This document shows positions 10,436-20,776 of a stretch of 64,000 bases of DNA, piece after piece. The stretch is from assembly GCA_030737875.1 (NCBI GenBank), contig CM060918.1:772452552-772516551 (forward strand), read 5' to 3'. Under the pieces are notes generated by a model. That model was not told the DNA's origin. It worked only from the letters and a program-made list of their open reading frames with translations, and made no database searches. The first letter of the stretch is position 1. Every line of letters begins with the position of its first letter. The DNA is from Allium sativum. Taxonomy: Eukaryota; Streptophyta; Magnoliopsida; Asparagales; Amaryllidaceae. The position numbers and the translations under genes are program-made.

Positions 10436-11573
10436 TCTTCTTTTTCAGAATGGACTTAATTACTTTATTTGCAGCTTCGACTTGCCCGTTCGATTGTGGG
10501 TGTGCCACGGAGGTGTATCGATTCTCGATGTGGTATTTTTGGCAGAAGTTTCTGAATTCAGCACTATCAAATTGAGTTCCGTTGTCTGTTATCACAATCT
10601 TTGGAATTCCAAATCGGCAAATGATGTTTCTCACAATGAAGTTGATTACTCGCTTAGTAGTGATTGTAGTTAGTGGTTCTGCCTCGAGCCACTTAGTGAA
10701 ATAGTCTACGGCCACGATAGCGAACTTTGCTCCGCCCCTTGCTATGGGGAGACTTCCTATGATATCAATTCCCCACATAGCAAAAGGCCATGGACTCATC
10801 ATTGTTTTTAACTGACTTGGAGGCGCCCTAGGTATCTTTGAAAATCTCTGGCACGCATCACATCGTCGTGCATATCTTACTGCATCCTTGTTTATGGTAG
10901 GCCAGAAATAACCATGCCGCAATACCTTTTTTGCCAAAGTTTGCCCTCCAGTGTGGTCGCCACATTCGCCTTCGTGGACTTCTTGTAGCACACGTTTGAT
11001 GTCATCGTGGGCTATACACCGAAGGAGGGGCATTGAAAACCCTTGTCTATAAAGAACTCCGCCTTGCAATACGTATCGGGCGGCTTTACGAATCACTTTA
11101 CGCCTTTCGCTTTTCTTGGTCGGAAGCACTCCATCCATTAGGAAATTCTTTATAGGGGTCATCCAGGATTCCCTTTCTGGTTCCGTCTCTAGTACTAGGT
11201 CGATTTCCATCTGATCAATGCTGGGGGACCGAAGTACTTCAACGGGGGCCAGCCCAATCACTTCAGGATCGTTAGAACTAGCCATCTTTGCCAACTTGTC
11301 TGCCTGCTGATTTTCTGACCGCGGAATATGAGATATGCTGTAGTGATCAAACTCATTCAGCAGTTCTTTCACTTTCTTTAAGTATAGAATCAATCTTGCA
11401 CTTTTAGCTTGGAATCTTCCAGTGACTTGATTCACAACTAATTTGGAGTCGCAGAAGATGTTCAGTTTTGTGACTTCTAGTTCCTTTGCAATCTTTAATC
11501 CGGCTATCATAGCCTCATATTCGGAATCGTTGTTAGTGGCCTGAAACTCCATTCGGATGGCATAGGTTATCAA
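10422..11573 (-). pseudogene. Element A second RNase H and integrase
   Basis: A 383-codon frame. Residues 1 to about 100 are the second, archaeal-type RNase H of the Tat lineage (NNDSEYEAMIAGL and FCDSKLVVNQV; basic residues precede ADKLAKMAS). About 190-240 is the zinc-binding H2C2 region ending CDACQRF. About 255-375 is the integrase core with the first aspartate in GIDIIGSL, the second in ITDNGTQFD and the glutamate in NGQVEAANKV. The frame is preceded by two in-phase stops, TGA at 11574-11576 and TAA at 11640-11642, which cut off the start of this RNase H including its TDGA aspartate motif. It ends by a frameshift into 9944-10435. Confidence 0.92.
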
Positions 11574-11639
11574 TCATTTCTCGGGGGTTTCAAGCACTAT
11601 TCCAGCGCCGGATCTTTCGTCGTTCCTAGCACCATCAGT

Positions 11640-13280
11640 TTATAATCTCCAGGCATTAGGGTCGAAAAGTAACTTTGAGGGTTCCACTTCTTCGTTTGCT
11701 ATGTCTTCTTCAGGAACAGTGAACTCTGCTATGAAGTCGGCTATCACTTGCCCCCGAATTGACCGTCTGGGCTGAAAGTTCAAGTCAAATTGACTTAACT
11801 CAGTATTCCATAAGAGTAACCTTCCAGATGCCTCCGGTCTCTGTAAAACTTGCTTGAGTGGATGATCAATGTATATGGTGATAGGATGTGCCTGAAAGTA
11901 GTGCCGAAGTTTTCTGGAGGCAATCAGTAAACTATACGCCAGTTTCTCTACTCGTGGATAATTACGCTCTGCTGCTGTCAATTTTTTGCTCACGTAATAC
12001 ACAGGTCTTTGGACCTTATCCTCTTCCCTTACCAACGCTGAGCAGATCGCATGGGATGATACTGCCAAATACACGAATAAATCCTCGTGATCTATTGGTT
12101 TAGATAGAATGGGAGGTTTCTCCAAGTGCCTGAGCAAATTCTGAAACGCTTCCACGCAGTCAGGTGTCCATTTAAAGTGGCGTTTTCCTCGCTTTATTAA
12201 TTCGAAGAATGGGATGCACTTATCCGTAGCCCTGGAGATAAATCTGCTTAGTGCGGCCACTTTTCCGGCAAGGCTTTGCACATCCCTAATTTGCCTAGGT
12301 TCCTGAATGTTTCTGATTGCCGCGATCTGGTCCGGATTAATCTCGATACCGCGCGAACTGACAATGAATCCTAAGAATTTTCCAGAAGCAACACCGAATG
12401 AACATTTGGTTGGATTGAGTTTCATTCCATACTTTCGAAGAATGCCGAACATCTCTGCTAAGTCAGTAGTGTGTTGAGAAGATTGCTTGGATTTAACCAA
12501 CATGTCGTCGACGTATACTTCCATTGTTTTCCCGATTTGGTTATAAAACATTCTGTTGACCAAACGTTGGTACGTAGCGCCTGCGTTCTTCAAACCAAAG
12601 GGCATTACCACATAACAATATAATCCCAGATCAGCGATAAAACTAGTATGCTCTTGATCTGGAACATGCATTGGAATTTGGTTGTATCCTGAATAAGCAT
12701 CCATAAATGAGAGAAGCGCGTGACCTGCCGTCGAGTCTACCAACTGGTCAATTCGAGGTAATGGGAAACTATCTTTTGGACAAGCTTTGTTCAAATCCGA
12801 GAAGTCGATACACGTTCGCCACTTCCCGTTGGCCTTCTTTACCAGGACTGGATTTGAAATCCAGTCTGGGTAGGTTGAATCTCTGATAAACCCGTTACAT
12901 TTTAGCTTTCCAACCTCTTCTTTCAAGGCAGCGGACCTCTCCGGGCCCAACATTCGCCTTTTTTGCTTTACTGGAGGATGTTTGGGGTTAATGCTCAAAG
13001 AATGGCTCATGATTGATGGGGATATCCCGCACATGTCCGCATGGGTCCAAGCAAATACATCCAAGTTGTTCTTTAAGAAATTCGTCAATTCTTCAGCAAG
13101 ATTCGGACTTAACTGGGATCCAATCTTAAGGACCTTCTCCGGGTCACTGTCATCGATTGGTACATCCACAGTTGCCTCGTTGGGAGTCGCCGTTCTGCCC
13201 CCGGGTTCTTGATCCTCTTTGGGATCTATATCCTCGGGCATCTCTCTGGGCAACTCTCCAACAATTATCCTCTTTGGTTG
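11640..13280 (-). CDS. Element A reverse transcriptase and RNase H
   Basis: The open frame begins directly after gag's TAG; the first ATG gives 537 codons from 13253. The N-terminal linker leads into the RT fingers (ISNPVLVKKANGKWRTCIDF), the palm (MDAYSGYNQI) and the catalytic YVDD at 12504-12515 (about residue 247). A classical gypsy RNase H follows (YYVSKKLTAAERNYPRVEKL, YIDHPLKQVL). It is in the same phase as gag, so a Gag-Pol polyprotein by readthrough of the gag stop is the simplest expression route. The stop at 11640-11642 is a nonsense mutation within pol, because the homologous sequence continues in phase downstream. Confidence 0.93.
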   Translation of the reverse strand, partial: QPKRIIVGELPREMPEDIDPKEDQEPGGRTATPNEATVDVPIDDSDPEKVLKIGSQLSPNLAEELTNFLKNNLDVFAWTHADMCGISPSIMSHSLSINPKHPPVKQKRRMLGPERSAALKEEVGKLKCNGFIRDSTYPDWISNPVLVKKANGKWRTCIDFSDLNKACPKDSFPLPRIDQLVDSTAGHALLSFMDAYSGYNQIPMHVPDQEHTSFIADLGLYCYVVMPFGLKNAGATYQRLVNRMFYNQIGKTMEVYVDDMLVKSKQSSQHTTDLAEMFGILRKYGMKLNPTKCSFGVASGKFLGFIVSSRGIEINPDQIAAIRNIQEPRQIRDVQSLAGKVAALSRFISRATDKCIPFFELIKRGKRHFKWTPDCVEAFQNLLRHLEKPPILSKPIDHEDLFVYLAVSSHAICSALVREEDKVQRPVYYVSKKLTAAERNYPRVEKLAYSLLIASRKLRHYFQAHPITIYIDHPLKQVLQRPEASGRLLLWNTELSQFDLNFQPRRSIRGQVIADFIAEFTVPEEDIANEEVEPSKLLFDPNAWRL

Positions 13281-13283
13281 CTA
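13275..13283 (-). promoter_or_regulatory. Candidate translational readthrough signal at the gag/pol junction
   Basis: On the minus strand gag ends TAG CAA CCA and pol continues in the same frame. UAG-CAR-YYA is the readthrough context established for tobacco mosaic virus and other plant viruses, and all six 3' bases fit. The function in this element is inferred. Confidence 0.5.
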
Positions 13284-15761
13284 TAAGGTTTCCGCCCCCG
13301 AAGGGGGAGGAGTGCCTTTAGTTTCGATATCCCCGCCGTTGCGAAGCAACTTTAGTTCGGCAACATAACACGCTCGCGCAGCGACTTGATCCCCTCTGAC
13401 GATACCAATGCCAGCTTCTGTGGGGAATTTCAATAGCAAGCACCAGGGGCCTATACAGGCTCTGAACTTTGCGAGGGCCGGTCGGCCCAAGAAGGCATTG
13501 TATGGCGATTCAACATCCAAAACCACAAAGGGAAGGATTCTCACTCTCTGGCGTTCTCCTTCCCCAAGTGTAACTGGCAACTCTACATAACCCATTGGTG
13601 CGGTGGATGCTCCGTTGAATCCACGGATCCATCCTTGGCAGGGCTTCAAGTCTTTTATTTCAAGATTCATCTGGTCAAAGGCCTTTTTGAAAAGAATATT
13701 AACGGAACTCCCGTTATCCACCAGAACCTTATGAACAGTGGCTGGCCCAATGGGTATCGTAATTACAAGTGGATCTTCAGTTGGAGCATGGACTCCGATG
13801 CTTTCTCGTTCTCGGAAAACAGCGTCATCAGTCATCATCTTCTGCTGCTTCACCGGGATACTGTCCTCGGGGTTGCTACATTCCCCCACTTCGAGGTGTT
13901 GTTTGGCTGCATTGACGTATTGATCTAAAGCTTTGGAACTGTGCCCAGCAAGATAAAGTCCACCGATCACGGTATTGATAACAATATTCTTTCCCTTTTG
14001 CTGAGCAGTTGGCCTAGTAGCAAGTTGATTTTGATTCTGATTCGGGGCCTGCACTGCTTGCCCCCTGTCCCTAGGCGTTACTCTGTATTCATCTAGCTTC
14101 CCTTCTCGAAGCAGCCTTTCGACTACGTCCCTCAGGTGACGGCATTCATTCGTCGAATGGCCGTGAATTTGATGAAAGAGACAGAACTTCCCTGTCTCAC
14201 GCTCTTTCTCTGTCGACTCTCTAGGAGGTGGCCTCTTATTCTGGAGGACTTCGTACGCATCCATGAAGATATTTTCCAGGGTATCACTTATGGGTGTATA
14301 ACTTTCGAAGGCCCTGGGACAAGTCCTTCTCTGGGAGTCGTTCCCTCGGCCCCTCTTCCGGTTGTTGCCGTTACCATTATTATTGTTGTTACCTGGCTGG
14401 CGACCGCCCTGATTCTGATTTCCGACGTTAACTTCAACTTTCCCCGAGCTGTCTCTAGTTTGTTTGATGGCGACATTACTCTGAATTTCCTCCTTATCAG
14501 TCGTTTTAACCTTTCGGTTTGCGTATACCTCTTCCCGGCGTAGATGTACATTGGCTTTCTCATAGAATAACTCTCTGGTGCGGGGCGGTTTGCCTGCCAA
14601 GTACCTCCCGAATTCAGTGTCCTTATCCACCCCGTCAATCAGTGCCGCGACGATGGTCGGTTCATGAGGGTCTTTAACCTCAGTGGCGGCCAAATTGAAA
14701 CGATCCAGGTACATCTTTAGACTCTCGCCTGGTCGCTGTTTGACAAGGAATAAATCAATCACGCTTTTTGTCTTCTGTGCGTAAATACGGAATTGTTCTA
14801 CGAACTTCTCGCTCAGCTCTCTGAAGCTAGAAATCGATCTCGCCGGCAGGCGAGTAAACCATAGCAAAGCCACGTCCTCCAGGAATATGGGAAACGCTTT
14901 ACACTTAACCGCGTCAGAGGCGGCGGCAGCGGTCATCGACCAAGAGTATCTCATTAGGTGCTGAACGGGATCAGATCTTCCCGCATATCGGTTCATTTGT
15001 GGCATGTTGAAACGTCTTGGAAAAGTCGCATCCAAGATATCGTCAGTAAAAGGGGTATGACTGCGATCGATCCCCCAATCTTCGTTCCGCTGTCCACGGC
15101 TGTCAGCCAGAATCTGGTGAACCATGGCTGCGACGTTTGCACTAGTCAAGGGAGGTTCAGGGTCAGTACCTCTGGCCCGACGAGGTTCTCTGATCTCTCT
15201 TCGGGGTGCAGCCACAAAATCCGGGGCTTGGACAGGGCTTCGTTGCCCCCTGTTATCATGGGTATGCGTGCGGCGACGGGGCTGAGGTGGTCTGTCATGC
15301 ACAGGACTGTTCACATCTCGAGTCCTGAGAGTCGTTGCTTGACCGTTCATATTACGGTTTGTGGGTCCTGCCCCTAGTTCTTCTTCTTCCTGTGAGGGCA
15401 GGGTCCCGAACCGAAGCTGTTCTATGTTTTCGGCTCTCTCATACGGTCGCCGCGGAGGTCTCGGCGATTCTTCAGATGAAGAGGAATATACTGGGGTGAG
15501 TGGACGAACCGGCGATGCTCTTTGCCGTGCTAGCTCATCAAGTCTTCTATCCATAGCCGTCAAATTTTGCCGTAGGATGGAACTTTCCTGCCTTTGGGCA
15601 GCCAACTCATCAAACAACCTATCCCACATCTCGACGAAGCGAGAGAGATCCCCCTCGGTGACAGGAGCGGCAGGATCATAGTGGTCATCATCACTCTCTC
15701 TTATGCGCAAAGAGCTCGAACCAGGTCGAGCAGAGGTTCCAGGACGATAGGAGTGGGTCAT
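13281..15761 (-). CDS. Element A gag and protease
   Basis: An 826-codon frame. About residues 230-400 form the retrotransposon gag capsid-like domain (LLWFTRLPARSISSFRELSE). A basic, Asn/Gly-rich linker and a zinc-knuckle-like motif, CLFHQIHGHSTNEC, lie at about 525-540 (DNA about 14147-14190). The aspartic protease motif VDNGSSVNILF is at about 677. The product would form virus-like particles and process the polyprotein. Upstream the frame extends in phase to an ATG at 16079, interrupted by a TGA at 15816-15818, so the annotated ATG may be internal to the original gag. It ends with TAG at 13281-13283, followed in phase by pol. Confidence 0.93.
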   Translation of the reverse strand: MTHSYRPGTSARPGSSSLRIRESDDDHYDPAAPVTEGDLSRFVEMWDRLFDELAAQRQESSILRQNLTAMDRRLDELARQRASPVRPLTPVYSSSSEESPRPPRRPYERAENIEQLRFGTLPSQEEEELGAGPTNRNMNGQATTLRTRDVNSPVHDRPPQPRRRTHTHDNRGQRSPVQAPDFVAAPRREIREPRRARGTDPEPPLTSANVAAMVHQILADSRGQRNEDWGIDRSHTPFTDDILDATFPRRFNMPQMNRYAGRSDPVQHLMRYSWSMTAAAASDAVKCKAFPIFLEDVALLWFTRLPARSISSFRELSEKFVEQFRIYAQKTKSVIDLFLVKQRPGESLKMYLDRFNLAATEVKDPHEPTIVAALIDGVDKDTEFGRYLAGKPPRTRELFYEKANVHLRREEVYANRKVKTTDKEEIQSNVAIKQTRDSSGKVEVNVGNQNQGGRQPGNNNNNGNGNNRKRGRGNDSQRRTCPRAFESYTPISDTLENIFMDAYEVLQNKRPPPRESTEKERETGKFCLFHQIHGHSTNECRHLRDVVERLLREGKLDEYRVTPRDRGQAVQAPNQNQNQLATRPTAQQKGKNIVINTVIGGLYLAGHSSKALDQYVNAAKQHLEVGECSNPEDSIPVKQQKMMTDDAVFRERESIGVHAPTEDPLVITIPIGPATVHKVLVDNGSSVNILFKKAFDQMNLEIKDLKPCQGWIRGFNGASTAPMGYVELPVTLGEGERQRVRILPFVVLDVESPYNAFLGRPALAKFRACIGPWCLLLKFPTEAGIGIVRGDQVAARACYVAELKLLRNGGDIETKGTPPPSGAETL

Positions 15762-15815
15762 AGGTTCTTTTCCAGGCCGAGTTGTATTCTGACCATCAGT
15801 TCGGATAACTGCGGT

Positions 15816-16079
15816 TCATGGAGGGCGATTCGCTGCGCCCCCCTGAGATCGACTCGTGGTTGTGGTACGCGGAGGCTGCGAGGTGTTGCCCCGGGATCGA
15901 GTAACAACCCCTTCGGTAGCACGGATCGTCTCGTTCTCATCGACTCGGAACGAGGTGTCTTCGTCGGATCGGATCGCCCCCTGCGCTCCGCGATCCAGAG
16001 TTTCTTCGTTGCCCAGTTCGTGCACACTCTCCTCAATCGTTTCGTTGGTCTGCGAAACTTTAGATCTTTTTCCAGCCAT
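15816..16079 (-). pseudogene. Element A gag N-terminal segment cut off by a nonsense codon
   Basis: Starting at ATG 16079 (MAGKRSK), 87 codons run in the same phase as gag and stop at TGA 15816-15818. The codons between that stop and the ATG at 15761 remain open. The reading frame begins 80 bases inside the 5' LTR, a natural position for gag. CGA to TGA by cytosine deamination would explain the stop, but this is inference. Confidence 0.6.
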
Positions 16080-16138
16080 GATATCCGAATCGCTGGAATC
16101 CTCAAAGAAGCGAATGGCGAAACTTTAAGACTGAGTTT

Positions 16139-16154
16139 CTCAGTGAAAGCACCA
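16139..16154 (-). promoter_or_regulatory. Primer-binding site of element A
   Basis: The plus strand reads CTCAGTGAAAGCACCA, which looks like the last 16 bases of a tRNA ending in CCA. The minus strand is therefore complementary to that tRNA. Four bases separate it from the 5' LTR at 16159. It differs from the initiator-Met site used by every other element in the window. I do not assign the tRNA species. Confidence 0.75.
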
Positions 16155-16158
16155 AAAA

Positions 16159-16929
16159 TGTTAGATCGAAATTTGGACCTAACACCCAAATTGTTATGAA
16201 CAGTAGAGAATTTTAAATGAAGAACAGGGAAAAAGAAAATAACACTCAGAATTTATAGTGGTTCGGCGTTAACGAGCCTACGTCCACTTTATATCTTATT
16301 GATTATGCTTTAAAAGCTAATACAACAATGATTTCTCTCAATATTTCAGTAGTTTGACAACAATGGCGGATTCAGTACTCAATATTGCAAAAAGGATCCT
16401 GAAAAATGTCAAGCTCTGGGCTATTTATAGCTGATTTTGTCAGGCGGATCGTGGACACGTGGCACGAATCCCGAGATCATCGGATCGCATCGCCACCGTT
16501 GAAGAAACAATCAAACTAGCCGTTGTGGACAGGTGTCGTGACCTGCTTGAAAATCAGATCGTGCAGATGGGGAGAATTGGTCCAGATGACGGTTGGGGAC
16601 ACGTGTCGCCAGATCCGTGCGATTCGGATCGCTGAAGAATAGGTCGCGCTCGAACAGGTCCGAGGGTTCGCCATGCACCAGGGGATTGGATCGGTTCGCT
16701 CGGGGTATCAATGTGAGCTTGGATCGGATCGCCCAGCTACGTCGTTCGCTGATAAGATGGGGCGATCCGCAGATATGCGATCCGATATTTGGGCGAGACG
16801 ATGGTGCGCGATTCGATGTCGGGCGAAACGATAATGCGCGATCCATTCCTTCATGTTCTCAAATACTGTGGTTTCCTGCTTTCCCCTTACGAATGATCCT
16901 GGGTGGCTTGATCAAAAAGTGAGCCAACA
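16159..16929 (-). repeat. Element A, 5' LTR with promoter
   Basis: 771-bp partner of 3076-3846. On the minus strand a TATA box (CTATAAATAG, plus-strand 16421-16430) defines U3 on its upstream side (16929 to about 16440) and R-U5 downstream. The hairpin motif GTGGTTCGG...CCTACGTCCAC (about 16259-16290) therefore falls in the transcribed leader. The right flank ACATT (16930-16934) completes the target duplication. Confidence 0.95.
16421..16430 (-). promoter_or_regulatory. TATA box of element A 5' LTR
   Basis: CTATTTATAG on the plus strand, reading CTATAAATAG on the minus strand, about 500 bases into the LTR and about 260 bases before its end. The start of the genomic RNA is expected about 30 bases further on. 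Confidence 0.6.
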
Positions 16930-19900
16930 ACATTCCAATCTAATTAAAGATTCATTAAAACTCTAATTCAGTTTTAATCTCAAAAATCATTACTCAATGA
17001 TTAATCAAAGTTAAGAAATTAATCTTATCTTTAATTGGGTTAAAGAACTAATGTCATTTAAAACACAGTTCACGATAAACCCAAATCACATTCCATTATT
17101 TATGGAATCTTCACAGAAAACAGATCAATATATAACGATATCAAGTTCCGTGTCTGAATAATAATATAAATGGAATAACGACAAAGCCTTTTAAATTCCG
17201 TATATATAAACAGTCTTCCTCCACAGAAGCTCACTTCGATTATTATCAAATCGAATTCCATTCCATTCCAATTTAATATATTAAATTGGAAAACTCTTCT
17301 TTGGAAAATTTCCATTAAATATTAATAACAAGATTTATACATTCCAAATCACATTTCACTATAAATCGGGTTAAAGAACGAATGTCGTTAAAAACACAGT
17401 TCACAATAAACCCAATTCACATTCCATTTTATTCCAATTAAACGTTAATTAACTGGAAATTTTAATAATCTTATTTAAAAGATTTATTCTTTTCACAACT
17501 GGATTTAAGAACAGTATTAATGAAGACACCATTCACGACAAACCCAAAATCCTATTTGATATTAAATACAAGGCTCTGAATAGAAAATATATCGGCTTAT
17601 ATTCAATATCAAATTATGAAACCAACAATTATCGTATTGGAAATAACGATATAAATATATCTTTCAAATTTCCATAACAATATCTGTATAATCACGAAAT
17701 CCAACATCGAAATATTTCAAAGATTATTTCGATTCAAATCCATTCCAATTTATATATTGGAAATTTTGGTTATATTAAAACCCATTCTCAATCCAATTTA
17801 TTTATTTAAAAATAATTGGATTTTAATTCTAGTTAATAACTAGTTCATTTTGGTAAAAATATATTTTTATCTTTTCAAATATGGAATCTTTCATCTCAAT
17901 TCTTTCCAAATCATTTATTATGATTTTACAAAAATTATTGATATTTTTAATAATTTTATCAAGCCCGTACAGTTGATTTCCATAAACGGTCATCGAACTG
18001 CACTTACAACGACCTTTTCCAAATTTGATTTGGACATAATTCCAAATCCAACCGTTAGATTTCAAATCTCTTATACTTGTTAGAAAGGTCTTTTCGATAC
18101 GAACTCAACGGTTCCGGTTTTAAGAGAATCCGATCGTCGGATCTCCCGTAATGTCAATTCGAAGTCAATTGTCGAAATTCGCGAACTGTCGCGGCTCGTT
18201 GCATTCTATTCAGGCCATTAAATATATATTATATATATATATATATATATCGTCGATTTCCATTTAAAATGTATTCGATTCATTTTCAAAACGATTTCAA
18301 CTTCATATTCAGTTTCAAATCAAAATTGAATATTCCATATCATTAATATATAAATGATAATATTTTCAAAACATTAGATTTTGAAATCACTTCCTTTTCG
18401 ATATTCATTATAAAAATGAATAAAATCGATATAAATATCGTTCATGTCTAAATTGCGTTAATCTAATCAACACGGCTTCATATATTTAAATATTTTCGTG
18501 TCCATCCCCAAATCGAACATCAAAATCATATTTTGATCCATTACTGAATATGATTTTAAAATATTAGTTATTTTAAAATATTCATTATTCTTCATTTTAA
18601 AATATTCGTTAATTTAAAATATTCGTTCTTTCCTAATTGGAATCAGAAAAAGTCAATTACCATATAATTTTATTTATATTGATTTCATATACACATATAC
18701 ACAACAATAATCAAACACAGTCAACCATCATCCATAGTGCATTACACAACTGCATAAGCGTTAAATATAAATAATTAATGCTTACAACAATCTGTCAATC
18801 CATCGATTGGCATACAACTAAATATTGGGATTAGTGTATGTCCGATATCATCCCAATACCAGCGTGGGGTTTTCAAACAACAAACAATGATTATTATTTG
18901 TGCAGTTGGGTGATGTGTAAAATATATCGTCCCAATCAATATCAGTCAAATGTGTGTACATAAACAAATCGTCCGATTCATAAATGAATATTTATTTTAT
19001 TCATGTGCATGTTAAACATTATATTTTTAACTATAAGATAGTTATTTCATCACATGAATATTTTATTTAATTCATTCATTCAATAAAAATGATATTTTTA
19101 TTGTTCATACATTTTATTAAACACATGAATATTTTTATTTCCATTTCACATCACAATCAATTTCCACAACACAATACAATCAAACAAGTCGTCCATGGTC
19201 CGTGGACGACAGGAAGCAGTTCATATATGCCGTTATATAATAAATAACTGTACAAGAAATTATAGTGAGAGGGTCTCACATTGGTTTTGAATTTGCCTAA
19301 AATTGTAGCAAGCTCTAAAAATTCTCCGGTCTCTTCTAGAATGTAGCGTATGATGCCACGGTCCTGAGGTCTCTTGTTTCACTGGATTTGGACAACATAG
19401 CAAAAAAGATATGATTTTTATTCGATAATCAACCTTTGCAACGGTTTTAAATGTTAAAAACCTTTTAAAATAAATCAGCCGCTACCTTCAGTAAATGATT
19501 CAAAACTAGGTCTTCGATTTTTACCCAAACAATGAAGTTTCGCGTCGATCGACCAGAGGCGCACCTGGCGCACCCAACCCTGACGAACTCGAGCTTGGAA
19601 CGAAGGCGCTATTGGGTGCGAGGCGGATGAACTTTGGGGGCGTGGATCTCGGACAATACACAACGAGGGAGGGTGAAATGGGTATGGATTTGAAGAGGGG
19701 ACTTGGATCTACAAGATCTTTAACTGGAGCGTTGGGTTTTCTTGCGTGGTTGGAGAGATACGGAGGAGAGAAGGTTGGAGCTTCTATCATCGTTCACTGG
19801 AGGGTTATCGGGTTTTAATTTCCTGGAACGATAATGAAGCTGAATTCCTATTGGCCATTGATTTGTATTTATATTTTTTTAATTCTATTAATTCCGAAAA

Positions 19901-20776
19901 TACCCACTAATCCATACGAGCTCCAAATCAAACCCAAGGACTGTCGCCCCTAGCTAAATACCCCCATTTCGGACACAATGGAATATGTTTCGTAAGCCCA
20001 TTCGATTGTTTCAATTAGTTATTATTCAAATTAAAATATAAAACATTCAATTTTGGATTTGAACGTACATTTTAATTTGCCAGGGCCACATATTGATTCC
20101 AAAAATTTCCGAAAAATAATTATGGCTATGTTTTGATGACATGGTCCTAACAAAACTAATTTCATCGAATTTGGAGACCGTTTGAAAAACGGTGATTTTC
20201 CAGTTGATTAAATTCAAATTGAATTGACCAAATACGTTTAAATCCACCACACTCACATACTAGTTCCAAAAATTATGAAAATTAGAATCTAGCAATAATT
20301 TGACATTCCGGATCCAACCAAAGTGGTTTCGTCGAAAATGGAGGTCGTTTGCAAAATCGTTATTTTTAGTGGCTTTATATTATATAAATTCCATAGCGAC
20401 TATTCTGAATTTTCAACTGGACATAACTTTTTATTCCCGTTATGAAATCTGGATTTTTCACATTTGTTGGAAAGATATTTTCAAATAGATTTCAATATTT
20501 CTGTTTTTACTAAAATCCGGTTTATTTTGAATCATGTACATTCAATTGAAATTTGAAATCGAATTTTCAAACTACCGCGCCATTTCTAATTCCTTTTGTA
20601 ATTAAAATCAATATTTATATTCTAACTTTGATTTAAATAAATTTATACGTTCTAATTCTATTCAAAATAAATTTCTAGTCGTTATTATTTAAAATAAATC
20701 ATTTTAAATATTCAAAATTCATTAAAATAGCCAAAACAAAAAAATTTAATTGGTTCTGATTAACCGGGTTGTTACA
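16930..20776 (-). repeat. Element Z, right (5') LTR, part 2
   Basis: This continues the LTR begun at 1897, after the duplicated ACATT, and ends with the terminal GGGTTGTTACA at 20776. Without A the LTR is about 5.0 kb. It is AT-rich, has a TA repeat at about 18220-18251, and has a short perfect inverted repeat at 19191-19212 (GTCGTCCA...TGGACGAC). The part from 19412 is repeated at 1-1149. No gene is supported; the frame 19612-19818 is not protein-conserved. Confidence 0.75.

Larger units (their letters stand above)
3076..16929 (-). mobile_element. Element A, Tat-lineage Ty3/gypsy LTR retrotransposon
   Basis: A complete 13,854-bp element with two 771-bp LTRs (3076-3846 and 16159-16929) that start TG and end CA. 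It is flanked by a perfect 5-bp duplication, ACATT at 3071-3075 and 16930-16934. It has a primer site (16139-16154), a polypurine tract (just after 3846), gag-protease, RT-RNase H, a second RNase H domain and integrase on the minus strand, and an antisense gene on the plus strand. The dual RNase H and the antisense ORF between pol and the 3' LTR are known marks of the Tat lineage. I counted about nine differences between the LTRs (about 1.2 percent), so the insertion is recent. Nonsense codons and a frameshift make this copy non-autonomous. Confidence 0.95.
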
